A stretch of DNA of 64,000 nucleotides from Actinokineospora terrae (GCF_900111175.1 NZ_FOGI01000001.1:186001-250000); one strand, 5' to 3'. Shown: positions 33,765 through 43,446, counted from the stretch's first letter. The notes: generated by a model from the sequence alone, not told the origin. A program made the numbers and translations.

Positions 33765-34733
33765 CTACGGGGCGAACCTCTTAGGCCCGACCAACGCGGC
33801 AGCGCCGATCAGCACGTAGCCGACAACGGGGCCGAAGGCACCCACGCTCAGGTTGTCGAGACCATCGGCCAGGTCGGCCACCGCGGCCACGTGCACGCCC
33901 GACAGTGCCAACAGGATCAGGCCGGCGACCCGCCGGAACATGCTCACCGCGGTCTTCACCACGAAGATGACCACGACGGCCACCCCGACCGCGGCCACGG
34001 CCACCACCACGTCCCGGGTGCTGAAGTCCTGCTCGACGCCGAACAGGCCGGTCATCGGGCCCACGCCGAAGCGCAGCAGCAGGAACCCCACCCCGAGCAG
34101 CACCAGACCGGCCCACACGACCTTCATCGCGACCGACTCGAGCACCGCGGAGAACGACAGCAGCACGCCCAGCACGACCAGCGGGTAGCTGAACAGCACC
34201 ACGTACCAGTCGCCGAAGCCGTGCGGCTGGCCGTCCGACAGGTCACCCACCAGGCTGACCAGCGACTTCGGGTCACCGCCGTGCGCGATCCACGGCAGCA
34301 GCGTCAGGCTCAGCAGCTGCACCAGCGATCCCACGATGGCCAGCACCAACCCGACACCCGGGATCCGGCGCGGCCCGGACGATCGCGACGGTGGCGCTGC
34401 CTGCCGCTGCGGGGCCTGAGCGGGCCGCTGCGCTGGTTGCGCTGCCTGCCGCTGCTGGGGTTGAGCGGACGGTCGTTGCCCACCGGCCGGGCGACCACCC
34501 TGGTCGTACCGGGGCTGGTCATAACCGGGCTGCTCGTACCCCTGCTGTCCGTACTCTGGCTGTCCATAGTCTGGCTGCCCATAGTCTGGCTGCCCATACC
34601 CGCCTTGCTGGTACCCGCCCTGCTGGGGGTGGGGCTGGTCCTGCTGACCGGGCCGGTACGGGCCGCCGCCCAGGGGCGGACCGTAGCCACCCTGGTTCGG
34701 GAACCGGGGGTCGTGTGGCGGCGGTTGCGACAT
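33765..34733 (-). CDS. membrane protein with Pro/Gln/Tyr/Gly-rich N-terminus
   Basis: 322 residues. The first 120 are low-complexity, with repeated YGQPD/YGQPE/YEQPG units and PQQRQAAQP tracts, likely disordered and cytoplasmic. About six hydrophobic segments follow (from GVGLVLAIVGSLVQLLSLTLL to VGYVLIGAAALV). Such Pro/Gln-headed membrane proteins are common in actinomycetes, and function is unknown. It is convergent with the pentapeptide gene, with stop codons adjacent. Confidence 0.75.
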   Translation of the reverse strand: MSQPPPHDPRFPNQGGYGPPLGGGPYRPGQQDQPHPQQGGYQQGGYGQPDYGQPDYGQPEYGQQGYEQPGYDQPRYDQGGRPAGGQRPSAQPQQRQAAQPAQRPAQAPQRQAAPPSRSSGPRRIPGVGLVLAIVGSLVQLLSLTLLPWIAHGGDPKSLVSLVGDLSDGQPHGFGDWYVVLFSYPLVVLGVLLSFSAVLESVAMKVVWAGLVLLGVGFLLLRFGVGPMTGLFGVEQDFSTRDVVVAVAAVGVAVVVIFVVKTAVSMFRRVAGLILLALSGVHVAAVADLADGLDNLSVGAFGPVVGYVLIGAAALVGPKRFAP

Positions 34734-34875
34734 GAGCGAACCGTACAGTCAGGACCGCTCGAAAACAGCTGTCCCCGAGGTGTCGATCCGCGACATAGCC
34801 GTTCGTGTAAGAGGTGCGGGTAGTCGAACCCGCCAGAAACCGGACACGCCGTGGTCCAGACCCGGAGGAGCCGAC

Positions 34876-35220
34876 ATGACGCAGTACCTGCTCAGCATCC
34901 AGCAGCCCGATGGCGACCCGCCGCCGCCCGAGGTCCTCGACCCGATCATGCGCGACCTCGCGGCGTTCAACGCGGACCTCCGGGCCGCCGGGGCCTGGGT
35001 GTTCAACGCGGGCCTGCACCCGGCGCACACCGCGACCGTCCTGCACCCGAAGGACGGCGACGTCCTGGTCACCGACGGACCCTACGCGGAGGGCCGCGAG
35101 CACGTCGGCGGGTTCTGGGTCATCGAGGCGTCCGACCTCGACGCGGCGCTGGCATGGGGTCGCAAGGCGGCGCTGGCGGTGACGTTGCCGATCGAGGTCC
35201 GGCCCGTGGCAGGCGAGTGA
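34876..35220 (+). CDS. YCII/DGPF-domain protein
   Basis: 114 residues of the YciI-like ferredoxin-fold family: [13 protein letters not shown], with the DGPY version of the DGPF motif and [15 protein letters not shown]. These proteins are the standard upstream partners of ECF42 sigma factors; their biochemical role is unknown. The stop overlaps the sigma gene start (GTGA), so the two are translationally coupled. Confidence 0.88.
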   Translation: MTQYLLSIQQPDGDPPPPEVLDPIMRDLAAFNADLRAAGAWVFNAGLHPAHTATVLHPKDGDVLVTDGPYAEGREHVGGFWVIEASDLDAALAWGRKAALAVTLPIEVRPVAGE

Positions 35221-36386
35221 GCGTCGAGCAGGTCTTCGCCCGGGAGTACGGGCGGGCGGTGGCCGTGCTGACCCGCGTCCTCGGCGACATCGACCTCGCC
35301 GAGGACGCGGTCCAGGACGCCTTCACCCAGGCCCTGCGCACCTGGCCGGAGCGGGGCGTGCCGCCGAGCCCGGCCGGGTGGATCATCACCACCGCCCGCA
35401 ACCGGGCCATCGACCGGCTGCGCCGCGAGGCCGACCGCGACGACCGGCACGCCCAGGCCGCCCTGCTGCACGCCACGACCGAACCAGCGCAGGAGGGGCC
35501 CGTGCGCGACGACCGACTGCGGATGGTCTTCACCTGCTGCCACCCGGCTCTTGCCCGACCTGCGCAGGTAGCGCTAACGCTGCGGCTGCTCGGTGGGCTC
35601 ACCACAGCCGAGATCGCCCGCGCGTTCCTGGTCCCCGAGCCGACCATGGCCCAGCGGCTGGTCCGGGCCAAGGGGAAGATCCGCGCCGCGCGCATCCCGT
35701 ACCGCGTCCCCGCTGACGCCGACCTCCCGGAGCGCCTGCGGTCGGTGCTCGCCGTGGTCTACCTGGTGTTCACCGAGGGCCACGCCCGCCGCCGCGCCGA
35801 CCTGTGCGACGAGGCCGTCCGGCTGGCCCGGCTGCTGGTGGAGCTGATGCCCGACGAGCCGGAGGCGCTCGGACTGCTGGCGCTGGTGCTGCTCACCGAC
35901 GCCCGTCGCGCCGCTCGGGTGGACGACGCGGGGGCGCTGGTGCCGCTGACCGAGCAGGACCACGCCAGATGGCACCACGTGATGATCGCGGAGGGCCATG
36001 ACCTCGTCCGACGCTGCCTCCGCATCGGCCTGCCCGGGCCGTACCAGATCCAGGCCGCGATCCACGCTGTCCACACCGACCCGCCCACTGACTGGCCCCA
36101 GGTCGTGGCGCTCTACGACCAGCTCCTCGCGATAGCTCCGACGCCAGTCGTCAGGCTCAACCGTGCGGTAGCGGTCGCCGAGGTGTTCGGTGCCGGCGAG
36201 GCTCTCGCGTTGGTCGAGGAACTGGATCTGGACGGCTACCCGGTCTTCCACGCGGTAAGAGCAGATCTCCTGCGGCGACTGCATCGCGTGCCGGAGGCGG
36301 CTGCCGAGTACACCCGCGCGATAGAGCTGACTCCGGACGACATCGAGCAGGCCCACCTGCGTCGCGTGCGGGATGCCCTGGGTTGA
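35217..36386 (+). CDS. ECF42-type sigma factor with C-terminal TPR-like domain
   Basis: 389 residues. Sigma region 2 is at about 5-70 ([20 protein letters not shown]), region 4 at about 105-165 ([20 protein letters not shown]), and a 220-residue helical C-terminal domain (from about [20 protein letters not shown]) is characteristic of ECF42. In that group the extension replaces an anti-sigma factor, and the partner DGPF protein is encoded beside it, as here. Starts with GTG overlapping the YCII stop. A TAGCGCTA palindrome occurs in region 4. Confidence 0.9.
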   Translation: MSVEQVFAREYGRAVAVLTRVLGDIDLAEDAVQDAFTQALRTWPERGVPPSPAGWIITTARNRAIDRLRREADRDDRHAQAALLHATTEPAQEGPVRDDRLRMVFTCCHPALARPAQVALTLRLLGGLTTAEIARAFLVPEPTMAQRLVRAKGKIRAARIPYRVPADADLPERLRSVLAVVYLVFTEGHARRRADLCDEAVRLARLLVELMPDEPEALGLLALVLLTDARRAARVDDAGALVPLTEQDHARWHHVMIAEGHDLVRRCLRIGLPGPYQIQAAIHAVHTDPPTDWPQVVALYDQLLAIAPTPVVRLNRAVAVAEVFGAGEALALVEELDLDGYPVFHAVRADLLRRLHRVPEAAAEYTRAIELTPDDIEQAHLRRVRDALG

Positions 36387-36428
36387 CCAGGTGGCGCGGT
36401 GGCGGCGGTCGCACGGCATGATTCGGGA

Positions 36429-37208
36429 GTGCCATCGCCGCTGCGTGCCGTCTCCGCCACCCGGTATGTGACCCCGCTGCGTGAGGGCGGATCGCTGCCG
36501 GGGCTGGTGGAGGCCGACGACCTGGGCATGTACGTGCTCAAGTTCCGCGGCGCGGGCCAGGGCCTCAAGGCGTTGGTGGCCGAGGTCGTGGTGGGGGAGT
36601 TGGCGCGCGCGTTGGGCCTACCTGTGCCGGAGATCGTGCTCATCGACCTCGACCCGGAGCTGGGTAGGGCGGAACCGGACGAAGAGGTGCAGCAACTGCT
36701 GCGCGTCAGCGGTGGCCGCAACCTCGGCCTGGACTACCTACCCGGCTCGTTCGACTTCACGCCGCTGGTCCGCGACCCCGGACCTGACCTCGCCGCGCGG
36801 GTCCTTTGGCTGGACGGTCTGGTTCTCAACGTCGACCGCAGTTGGCGCAACCCGAACCTCTTGCTCTGGCACCGCGAGGTATGGCTCATCGACCACGGTG
36901 CCTCTCTCTACTTCCACCACCGGTTCGCCGAGGGGTGGCAGCCCGCGTCGACCTACCGGTACGACGCGGCCGACCACGTCATGCTCCCGGTGGCGGGCTC
37001 GGTCACCGAGGTCGACGCGGAACTGGGGCCCAAGGTGCCGGCCTTGCTCGACGACGTCCTCGCGCTGGTCCCCGACGACTGGCTCGACGACGTGTTCGGC
37101 GCACCCGACCGGACCAGGGCGGCCTACCGGGCGTACTTCGAGGCGAGGCTGGCGGACGCGCCGCGCTGGGTCAGTGAGTTGGAGGCGGCTCGTGTCGCAC
37201 GTGTTTGA
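36429..37208 (+). CDS. HipA-like kinase-domain protein
   Basis: About 259 residues. The TRYVTPLREGGSLPGLVEAD start and MYVLKFRGAGQGLKALVAE (ATP-binding Lys region) are typical of the HipA-like family; LDGLVLNVDRSWRNPNLLLW and EVWLIDHGASL correspond to the catalytic DxxxxN and metal-binding Asp motifs. No HipB antitoxin is nearby. It overlaps a DUF3037 gene by 17 bases, the usual partner of this subfamily. Start uncertain: GTG 36429 by homology, GTG 36399 possible; neither has a strong ribosome site. Substrate unknown. Confidence 0.75.
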   Translation: MPSPLRAVSATRYVTPLREGGSLPGLVEADDLGMYVLKFRGAGQGLKALVAEVVVGELARALGLPVPEIVLIDLDPELGRAEPDEEVQQLLRVSGGRNLGLDYLPGSFDFTPLVRDPGPDLAARVLWLDGLVLNVDRSWRNPNLLLWHREVWLIDHGASLYFHHRFAEGWQPASTYRYDAADHVMLPVAGSVTEVDAELGPKVPALLDDVLALVPDDWLDDVFGAPDRTRAAYRAYFEARLADAPRWVSELEAARVARV

Positions 37209-37581
37209 GTACGCGCTGCTGCGGGCCATCCCCAGACAGGACCGCGGCGAGGCCATGAACGTCGGCGTTCTGCTCTACTGCGCCGACTTGGCCTACCTGC
37301 GGTGCCGCACCCACGTCGACCCCGACCGCCTGCGCGCCCTAGACCCCGACCTGGACGTCGACACCCTCGCGGCCGCGCTGACCCTCTTGTGCGGTGCGTG
37401 CGACGGTAGCGACAAGCGCACGCCGGTCACCGGTATCTCGCTCGGGCAGCGCTTCCGCTGGCTCACCGCACCCCGCAGCACCCTCGTGCAGACCTCACCG
37501 ACCCACACCGGCCTCACCACCGACCCCGACGCGGACCTGGAACGCCTGTACCAACGACTGGTGCTCCCCGTAGGGGCCTAG
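37192..37581 (+). CDS. DUF3037 protein
   Basis: 129 residues: HVFEYALLRAIPRQDRGEAM, NVGVLLYC and a later LRALDPDLDVDTL helix mark the DUF3037 family. GTG 37192 lies inside the end of the HipA-like gene, with GGAGG seven bases upstream. Function unknown; the constant pairing with HipA-like proteins suggests a joint module. Convergent with the UbiD gene. Confidence 0.82.
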   Translation: MSHVFEYALLRAIPRQDRGEAMNVGVLLYCADLAYLRCRTHVDPDRLRALDPDLDVDTLAAALTLLCGACDGSDKRTPVTGISLGQRFRWLTAPRSTLVQTSPTHTGLTTDPDADLERLYQRLVLPVGA

Positions 37582-37596
37582 TGCTGTTGCGTGGGC

Positions 37597-38826
37597 CTAG
37601 CGGGACTGGGACGCCGTGCGTCCGAACGGGACGGTGGCGTCCACGAACGCGCGCCCACGGGACCACTCGGACCGGTGCGTGCCCCTGGTCGCGATCGCCC
37701 ACAGGACGTCCTCCGCGCAGGAGATGTCCACGTCGTCGTCGGTGAAGACGATCAGCTCGCCGTGCTGGTGGTGCTCGAACACCCGGCGCGCGATCTCGGG
37801 GAGCCGGTGGTCATCGTCGGGGCACCGCTTGTGCACGGAGATCACCAGCAGCGGGGTGCCGCCCGCCGGGCTGTGGTGGACGTCGGTGACCAGGTCGTCG
37901 CCGAGCGCGTGCGCCACGGACAGCGCGCCCGCCAGGCCCAGCACGACCGAGCGCTCCCGGCCCGTCTCCAGCAACGCGTGGTAGGTCGGGTCGGGCCGGG
38001 TCGTCATCGCCGTCACCGTGAGCACCGGGTGGCCGCCGTGCACCGTGTCGTCGAGGTAGCCCTCCAACACGATCTCCGAGTCCGCCAGGATGGTGGCGCT
38101 GACACCCGCGGACAGAGCCAGAGGCGCCCCTGCGAGCGCACCGGCCATGGCGGGCCTACCTGCCGGCCATAGCGGCGACGCGAGTGTGGCCGCCACCATC
38201 GCCGCAGGTGGTGGACCCAGGTTCACCGACACCGCGAGCCGCTCCCCGGCAGCCATCGCATCCGCGTGTAGAGCGAGCAGCCCGTCCTCTTGCCCTACCC
38301 AGAGCATCAGGTGCGTCTTGTCCAACACCACCATGCGGTGCGCCGACATCGAGGTGACCCCGCACTGGTTCGCATAGACGACCCCCATCGTGATGCTGGG
38401 CTTGGCGTTGCGGCACGGGAGTACCGGCAACACGTTCAGGTCTACCTCGGGCCACCGCTCTCTCGGGCGCATGACGTACACAGGTGGCGCTGCCGCCCTG
38501 GCCAGTACGGCGACAGACTCGTGGTTCGCCCGGTCGGGCAAGCCAGGTAGGCAAGACCGCACACGGTTGACGTCACCGTAGAACCCCAGCGTCACCGGGA
38601 TCAGTGAGTCCGGTACCCGGTATCGGACCACCATCTCCGACCGCGACGACAGCTTCGCGGGGACACCGGTGGACCGCTCGGTGAAGTCAGCCGCGATCTC
38701 GTGCCGCTCGAACACCCGACCCGCCAGCCGGTGCTCCTCCAACGGCACCTTGCGCACCGCGGCACGCAAGGACAACGCGGTCGGTTCGTCGGCAAGAGGG
38801 GACCGCGGCGCGGGGATCCCCGTCAC
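37597..38826 (-). CDS. UbiD-family decarboxylase
   Basis: 409 residues of the prenylated-FMN decarboxylase family. NQCGVTSMSAHRMVVLDKTH corresponds to the Arg-bearing prFMN site and ADSEIVLEGYLDD to the Glu-rich active-site strand (E..LEG). It is shorter than typical UbiD (about 490). Members reversibly decarboxylate aromatic and alpha,beta-unsaturated acids; a UbiX-type flavin prenyltransferase must be elsewhere. The GTG start overlaps the TrpC-like stop (GTGA), making it the last gene of a TrpB2 - TrpC-like - UbiD operon, so the substrate may be an indole or a related acid. Confidence 0.82.
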   Translation of the reverse strand: MTGIPAPRSPLADEPTALSLRAAVRKVPLEEHRLAGRVFERHEIAADFTERSTGVPAKLSSRSEMVVRYRVPDSLIPVTLGFYGDVNRVRSCLPGLPDRANHESVAVLARAAAPPVYVMRPRERWPEVDLNVLPVLPCRNAKPSITMGVVYANQCGVTSMSAHRMVVLDKTHLMLWVGQEDGLLALHADAMAAGERLAVSVNLGPPPAAMVAATLASPLWPAGRPAMAGALAGAPLALSAGVSATILADSEIVLEGYLDDTVHGGHPVLTVTAMTTRPDPTYHALLETGRERSVVLGLAGALSVAHALGDDLVTDVHHSPAGGTPLLVISVHKRCPDDDHRLPEIARRVFEHHQHGELIVFTDDDVDISCAEDVLWAIATRGTHRSEWSRGRAFVDATVPFGRTASQSR

Positions 38827-39509
38827 CTCGGCGCCACAGTGAGCCGGGACAACCAGGTCGCGGGGTCAGGGGAGCGCAAGAGGACCGTTCCGACCAACAC
38901 CGCCACGAACCCTGCGCGCACCAACCTCGCGGCCTGTGCAGGATGGTCGATACCGCTAGCGCTAACCGGCGCCAGACAGCCAGTGGCCCGGATGGCGGGC
39001 AACAGGCGTTCGCTGCGACTCAGGTCTGCCGGACCCCGTTCGTGAACCTGGATGTCCTTGTTGTTCACCGCGATCACGCACTCGTTCGCGTGCGGCACAG
39101 CATTGACCTCGGCCTCGTTCACCACCTCGACGAACGGAGTCAGCCCTAACACCAACGCCTTGTCGACCAGCGTGGCCAGTACCCGCTGCGGCAACAACGC
39201 CGCAGTTAGCAGTACCGCGGCCGCACCGAGTTCGCGTGCCTGGATCAGTTGAGCCTCTCTCGTCAGGAAGTCCTTTTGTAAGACCGGCAACCCGCTTCGC
39301 GCGGTCACGTCGGACAGCAGTCGCAGGTCACCGCCGAACCACCGGCCCGTCACCACCGACAGGCACCCCACCCCGGCGGCCTCGTAGGACGCCGCGATCG
39401 CCACCGGCGACCGCTCACCCACCAGCGACACCCCGTCCGCGGCCCGGACCTTCACCTCCGGGATCACCGGGATCGCCGCGCCCACCACCGCGTGGATGAA
39501 CCTGCTCAT
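38823..39509 (-). CDS. TrpC-like protein (divergent indole-3-glycerol phosphate synthase)
   Basis: 228 residues (or 231 from GTG 39518) forming a TIM barrel of the IGPS family. Kept residues: Glu and Lys in PEVKVRAADG, Lys in LQKDFL, Glu in FVEVVNEAE, Asn in AVNNKDI. Changed: the usual SESG near the C-terminus reads SASG, so a normally conserved active-site Glu is Ala, and the SPS after the first Lys is missing. The N-terminal helix of real TrpC is also absent. No trpA, trpD or trpF is near, so this is probably not the housekeeping enzyme. It may catalyse an IGPS-like ring closure on another substrate. Confidence 0.75.
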   Translation of the reverse strand: MSRFIHAVVGAAIPVIPEVKVRAADGVSLVGERSPVAIAASYEAAGVGCLSVVTGRWFGGDLRLLSDVTARSGLPVLQKDFLTREAQLIQARELGAAAVLLTAALLPQRVLATLVDKALVLGLTPFVEVVNEAEVNAVPHANECVIAVNNKDIQVHERGPADLSRSERLLPAIRATGCLAPVSASGIDHPAQAARLVRAGFVAVLVGTVLLRSPDPATWLSRLTVAPR

Positions 39510-39542
39510 CGCCGCCACCCGGCCGCCACGGTGCCCCTACCG

Positions 39543-40898
39543 TCAGACATCCGGTAGCTCCGCCAGCGCGGCGGTCATCTTGTCCGCCTCGAACCGCCCG
39601 TCCCGCAGGGTGCCCGACAGGTAGTCCTCGTAGGCGCCCAGGTCGAAGTGCCCGTGCCCGGACAACCCGAACAGGATCGTCCGGCTGACGCCTTCCTCGC
39701 GGCACCGCAACGCCTCCCGGATCGCGACCTCGACCGCGTGGGTGGACTCCGGCGCGGGCACGATCCCCTCGGTGCGCGCGAACCGAACCCCCGCCGCGAA
39801 ACACGCCGTTTGCGCTACCGCCACCGGGTCGATCAATCCCTGCGCCACCGCCTCGCTCACTAGAGGCGCCATGCCGTGGTACCTCAACCCGCCGGCTTGC
39901 AGCGGCGGCGGGATGAAGCCGTGCCCCAGGGTGTACATCCGCAGCAGTGGGGTGAATCCGGCTGTGTCGCCGAAGTCGTAGGCGAGCGTGCCCTGCGTCA
40001 TCGATGGGCACGACGCGGGCTCGGCAGCGATCACGTGAACCGGCCGACCACCGCTCAGTTGCGCCCCGAGGAACGGGAAGGCCAACCCGCCGAGGTTGCT
40101 CCCGCCGCCCGCGCACCCCACAACCACGTCCGGGTAGTCATCCGCCATGGCGAACTGCACGATCGCCTCTTGGCCGATGACGGTCTGGTGCAGCAACACG
40201 TGGTTGAGGACGCTGCCACCCGCGTAGTTCGTGGTCGGGTCGTTCGCCGCGATCTCCACCGCCTCCGAGGCGGCGATACCGAGACTGCCGGGGGAGTCGG
40301 GGTCCCTGGCCAGAATCGCCCTACCGGTCTCGGTCTCGGTACTAGGACTCGCCACGCACCGCGCACCGTAGGTCTGCATCAACATCTGGCGGTAGGGCTT
40401 CTGGTCGAAGCTGAGCCGAACCATGTAGACGCTGATATCCAGGCCGAACAGCGCGCCCGCAAGAGCCAACGACGACCCCCACTGGCCCGCTCCCGTCTCC
40501 GTGGCCAGCTTCGTGATCCCGGCCTGCTTGTTGTAGTACGCCTGGGCGATGGCCGTGTTGGGCTTGTGGCTGCCGGTAGGACTAACGCCTTCGTACTTGT
40601 AGTAGATCCGCGCGGGCGTGCCCAATGACCGTTCCAGCCCGCGCGCACGGATCAGTGGGGAAGGCCGCCACCGCGCGTAGATCTGACGCACCGGCTCAGG
40701 TATCTCCACCTCCCGATCCAGCGTCAACTCCTGCCTGGCCAACTCCTCCGGCACGATCGCCAACAGGTCATCGGAGGTGATGGCCCTACCCGAGGCAGGG
40801 TGTCGAGGCGGGGCCAGGTCGGGCAAGTCGGCGGCGAGGTTGTACCAGGCGCGCGGGATGTCCGCCGCGCTGAGCGAGAACCGCACACGGTCGTTCAT
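39543..40898 (-). CDS. TrpB2-type tryptophan synthase beta chain
   Basis: 451 residues of the long TrpB2 branch: N-terminal YNLAADLP, the PLP lysine in GSHKPNTA, phosphate-binding GCAGGGSNLGG, and FGLSGHGHFD near the end. TrpB2 enzymes work without TrpA, joining indole and serine or phosphoserine. First gene of the operon with TrpC-like and UbiD-like proteins. ATG 40898 is chosen; the longer reading to 40958 lacks family similarity. It is divergent from a TetR gene 402 bases away. Confidence 0.88.
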   Translation of the reverse strand: MNDRVRFSLSAADIPRAWYNLAADLPDLAPPRHPASGRAITSDDLLAIVPEELARQELTLDREVEIPEPVRQIYARWRPSPLIRARGLERSLGTPARIYYKYEGVSPTGSHKPNTAIAQAYYNKQAGITKLATETGAGQWGSSLALAGALFGLDISVYMVRLSFDQKPYRQMLMQTYGARCVASPSTETETGRAILARDPDSPGSLGIAASEAVEIAANDPTTNYAGGSVLNHVLLHQTVIGQEAIVQFAMADDYPDVVVGCAGGGSNLGGLAFPFLGAQLSGGRPVHVIAAEPASCPSMTQGTLAYDFGDTAGFTPLLRMYTLGHGFIPPPLQAGGLRYHGMAPLVSEAVAQGLIDPVAVAQTACFAAGVRFARTEGIVPAPESTHAVEVAIREALRCREEGVSRTILFGLSGHGHFDLGAYEDYLSGTLRDGRFEADKMTAALAELPDV

Positions 40899-41300
40899 CG
40901 GACGGCTCCAAGGTGTCGGTCGGTACCGCCCAGCTTGCGCGACCGCGAGCCGCGACACAGGCCCACCGGTGCCCTCCCTCCGCTCGCCGCGCCGACCCGG
41001 GCGCGGTATCCACAGTGGACGAACCGGCGCGGGAGCGCGTCAGGCTGCCCAAGCTAGGGCCGGGGCGCGGGTGGGGCATGGGTGCGGGCTACCCAGATTC
41101 GCCCGGGCCCGCGACGCCGAGCGCCACCGCGTCCCCCGGTCAGGTGTCGCCCAGCTGGGCGGAACGCCGGAATGGGCGTGGTTTCCACCCAGGACCCGAA
41201 TGGTCCGACCACTGCCGAGGGTACCGGGGTACCACCCCGTTGACGGCCCGGTACGATTCGGGGGACAACCCCGCGGAACCGCGCGACGGAGGAACCCCCA
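40899..41300. other. 402-base divergent intergenic region
   Basis: No gene seen. It separates the leftward TrpB2 operon from a rightward TetR gene and must hold both promoters. GGTACC occurs twice, 8 bases apart (41220-41225, 41228-41233), with a third GGTAC at 41250, a plausible operator cluster for the TetR protein. A GGAGGAA ribosome site lies 9 bases before GTG 41301. I could not define convincing -35/-10 pairs. Confidence 0.45.
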
Positions 41301-41891
41301 GTGGCGTCCAAGCCAGCCCCGCAGCAAGTCCCGGTCGAGGAAGCCCTGCCCGAGAAGGGGATGCGGGCGCACGCCAAGCGCAACCACGAGAAGCTGCGCG
41401 CCGCCGCCGGGATCGTGGTCGCCGAACAGGGCGCCGACGCCTCCCTCGAGGAGATCTCCCGCCGCGCGGGCCTCGGCTCGGCCACCCTCTACCGGCACTA
41501 CCCGACCCGGATCATCCTGCTCGACATCGTCTTCCACGACCGGGTCGAGGCGCTGGTCGCCGAGACCACGCCGCTGCCGACCGCCGCCGACCCCGGCGAC
41601 GCCCTGGTCACCTGGCTGCGCACCCTGGTCCGGCACTTCACCGCCCACCTCGGGCTGGCCAAGTTCCTCGCCATGGCCGAGGCCGCCGAGGACCTCACCA
41701 GCCCGCACGCCCAGGTCCGCGAGATCGGCAAGAAGGTGCTCGGCCGCGCGCAGAAGGCGAAGGCGGTCAACCCCGACGCCACGCTCGCCGACCTGCTGCG
41801 CCTGGTGAACGCGATCGTCGCGGCCGCGGAACGCGAACCGGCGACCGTCACCCGACTCCTGGAACTCGCCATCACCGGTGTCCGCGCCTAG
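41301..41891 (+). CDS. TetR-family regulator
   Basis: 196 residues. HTH at about 25-70: RNHEKLRAAAGIVVAEQGAD, then ISRRAGLGSATLYRHYPTR. The C-terminal half is a typical TetR ligand domain of the SbtR-like kind (LVTWLRTLVRHFTAHLGLA). Divergent from the TrpB2 operon, which is its likely target, possibly through the GGTACC repeats between them. GTG 41301 has an excellent GGAGG upstream. Confidence 0.88.
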   Translation: MASKPAPQQVPVEEALPEKGMRAHAKRNHEKLRAAAGIVVAEQGADASLEEISRRAGLGSATLYRHYPTRIILLDIVFHDRVEALVAETTPLPTAADPGDALVTWLRTLVRHFTAHLGLAKFLAMAEAAEDLTSPHAQVREIGKKVLGRAQKAKAVNPDATLADLLRLVNAIVAAAEREPATVTRLLELAITGVRA

Positions 41892-41939
41892 GTCCTTGGC
41901 GCCAGGCCGAGAGCCGTCCTCTTAGACCAACAGGGCCTC

Positions 41940-43418
41940 TTAGACCACCGGGGTCGAGTCGGTGACCGGCCCGTGCCGCTGCAGGTCCGCCCACGCGCCC
42001 GCCAGCCTGCGCACCAGCTCGGTGATCACCTCGATCGGGAAGGTGAACGGCACCCGGATGTGGTTGTCGTGCGCGCCGGTCGGATCCGTCGCCGAGCCGG
42101 GCACCGCCTCCACCCCGTGCCGCAGCGCCACCTGCGCGAAGATCTGCGCGCTGGTGTCGGGCAGCTCCACCCACAGCGCCGACCCGCCGTCCGGGGTCTG
42201 CCACCGCCAGCTCGGCAGCTGCTCGGCCAGCAGCGCCCTGGTGTGGTCGAGCCGGGCCCGCATGGTGGCCGCGCGGGTCGCGGTGATCTCCTCCAACCGC
42301 GGCAGCAACCGGGCCGTCAGCGCCTGGTCGAGCACCGGGCTGCCCAGGTCGGCGCGCACCTTGTAGCGGGCGAGCCTGGTCACGATCGCCGACGGTCCGC
42401 GGACCCAGCCGATGCGCAGCCCGCCCCACACGGACTTGGCCACCGAGCCGACGCTCAGGATCTCGGCGTTGCCCCTGGCGAACGCGCCGATCGGCGGCGG
42501 CGCGGCACCGGTGCGGCCGTGGAAGCCGCTGTAGGCGTTGTCCTCCAACACCGGCACGTTGTACCGGGCGGCCAGTTCGGCGACCCGTCTTCGGCGCGCG
42601 GCCGACATCATCCGCCCGGTCGGGTTGTGGAAGGTCGGCATCAGGTAGGTCAGCACCGGCCGCTCCTCGGCGAACACCGCGGCCAGCCGGTCCGCCCGCA
42701 CGCCCTCGTCGTCGAGCGGCACCCCGACCAGCCGCGCCCCGGCCGCCCGGAACACGTCCAGGCACCCCGGCCAGCTCGGCGACTCCACCACGACGGTGCT
42801 GCCCGGCCGCAGGTACATCTGCGCGACCAGCCCGATGACCTGCTGCGCGCCGGTGGTGATGAGCACCTCGTCGGCCTCGGTGGGCAGGCCGACCGCGGTG
42901 TAGTGCTCGGCGACGGCGGCCCGCAGCGGCGGGTAGCCCCTCGGGTGGTAGCCGACGTCGGTCATCAGCTCGGTCAGCTCGCCGCCCTCGGCCAGGTCCC
43001 GGTACACCTCGGCCAGTTCCGGCGCCGCGGGCTCGATGGCCATCGCCAGCGAGATGATCGGGCCGGGGCCGTCGGCCAGCCGCTGGAAGATCGAGGTCGC
43101 CCGGCCGCCGGGCACCCGCCCGTGCGCGCCGTTGACCCTGGGGCGCGCGCTCACCCGGGTGCCGCTGCCGCGGACGCTGTCGACAAGGCCCTTGCCGCGC
43201 AGTTCGTCGTAGGCGGCGACCACGGTGGCCCTGCTGACGGTGAGCAGCTTCGCCAGGTCGCGCTCGGAGGGCAGGCGCTCGCCCGCGGGCAGGTCGCCGA
43301 CCTCGATGCCCTTGGCCACCGCCCCCGCCAGCTTGCGGTAGAGCGGGCCACCGGCGGTCGTCCAGTCACCGAGCAGCTCGACCAGGCTGTGCGCGTCGGA
43401 GAGGCGGTCCATGATCAT
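41940..43418 (-). CDS. MocR-family regulator (GntR HTH fused to aminotransferase domain)
   Basis: 492 residues. N-terminal winged helix (about 25-95: GERLPSERDLAKLLTVSRAT, GSGTRVS), then a class I aminotransferase fold with GAQQVIGLVAQMYLRPG, VLEDNAYSGF and the PLP Lys region SVGSVAKSVWGGLRIGW. MocR proteins sense PLP or amino-compound adducts and bind spaced repeats. ATG 43418 is used; TTG 43421 and ATG 43412 are in frame. Divergent from a Pro-rich gene, with candidate operators between. Target unknown. Confidence 0.9.
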   Translation of the reverse strand: MIMDRLSDAHSLVELLGDWTTAGGPLYRKLAGAVAKGIEVGDLPAGERLPSERDLAKLLTVSRATVVAAYDELRGKGLVDSVRGSGTRVSARPRVNGAHGRVPGGRATSIFQRLADGPGPIISLAMAIEPAAPELAEVYRDLAEGGELTELMTDVGYHPRGYPPLRAAVAEHYTAVGLPTEADEVLITTGAQQVIGLVAQMYLRPGSTVVVESPSWPGCLDVFRAAGARLVGVPLDDEGVRADRLAAVFAEERPVLTYLMPTFHNPTGRMMSAARRRRVAELAARYNVPVLEDNAYSGFHGRTGAAPPPIGAFARGNAEILSVGSVAKSVWGGLRIGWVRGPSAIVTRLARYKVRADLGSPVLDQALTARLLPRLEEITATRAATMRARLDHTRALLAEQLPSWRWQTPDGGSALWVELPDTSAQIFAQVALRHGVEAVPGSATDPTGAHDNHIRVPFTFPIEVITELVRRLAGAWADLQRHGPVTDSTPVV

Positions 43419-43446
43419 CAAGGTACCGGTCCGGGGCGGTTCGACA

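Noticed and set aside
36429..37581. Classical HipAB toxin-antitoxin system
   Set aside because: No HipB-like HTH gene adjacent; partner is DUF3037.
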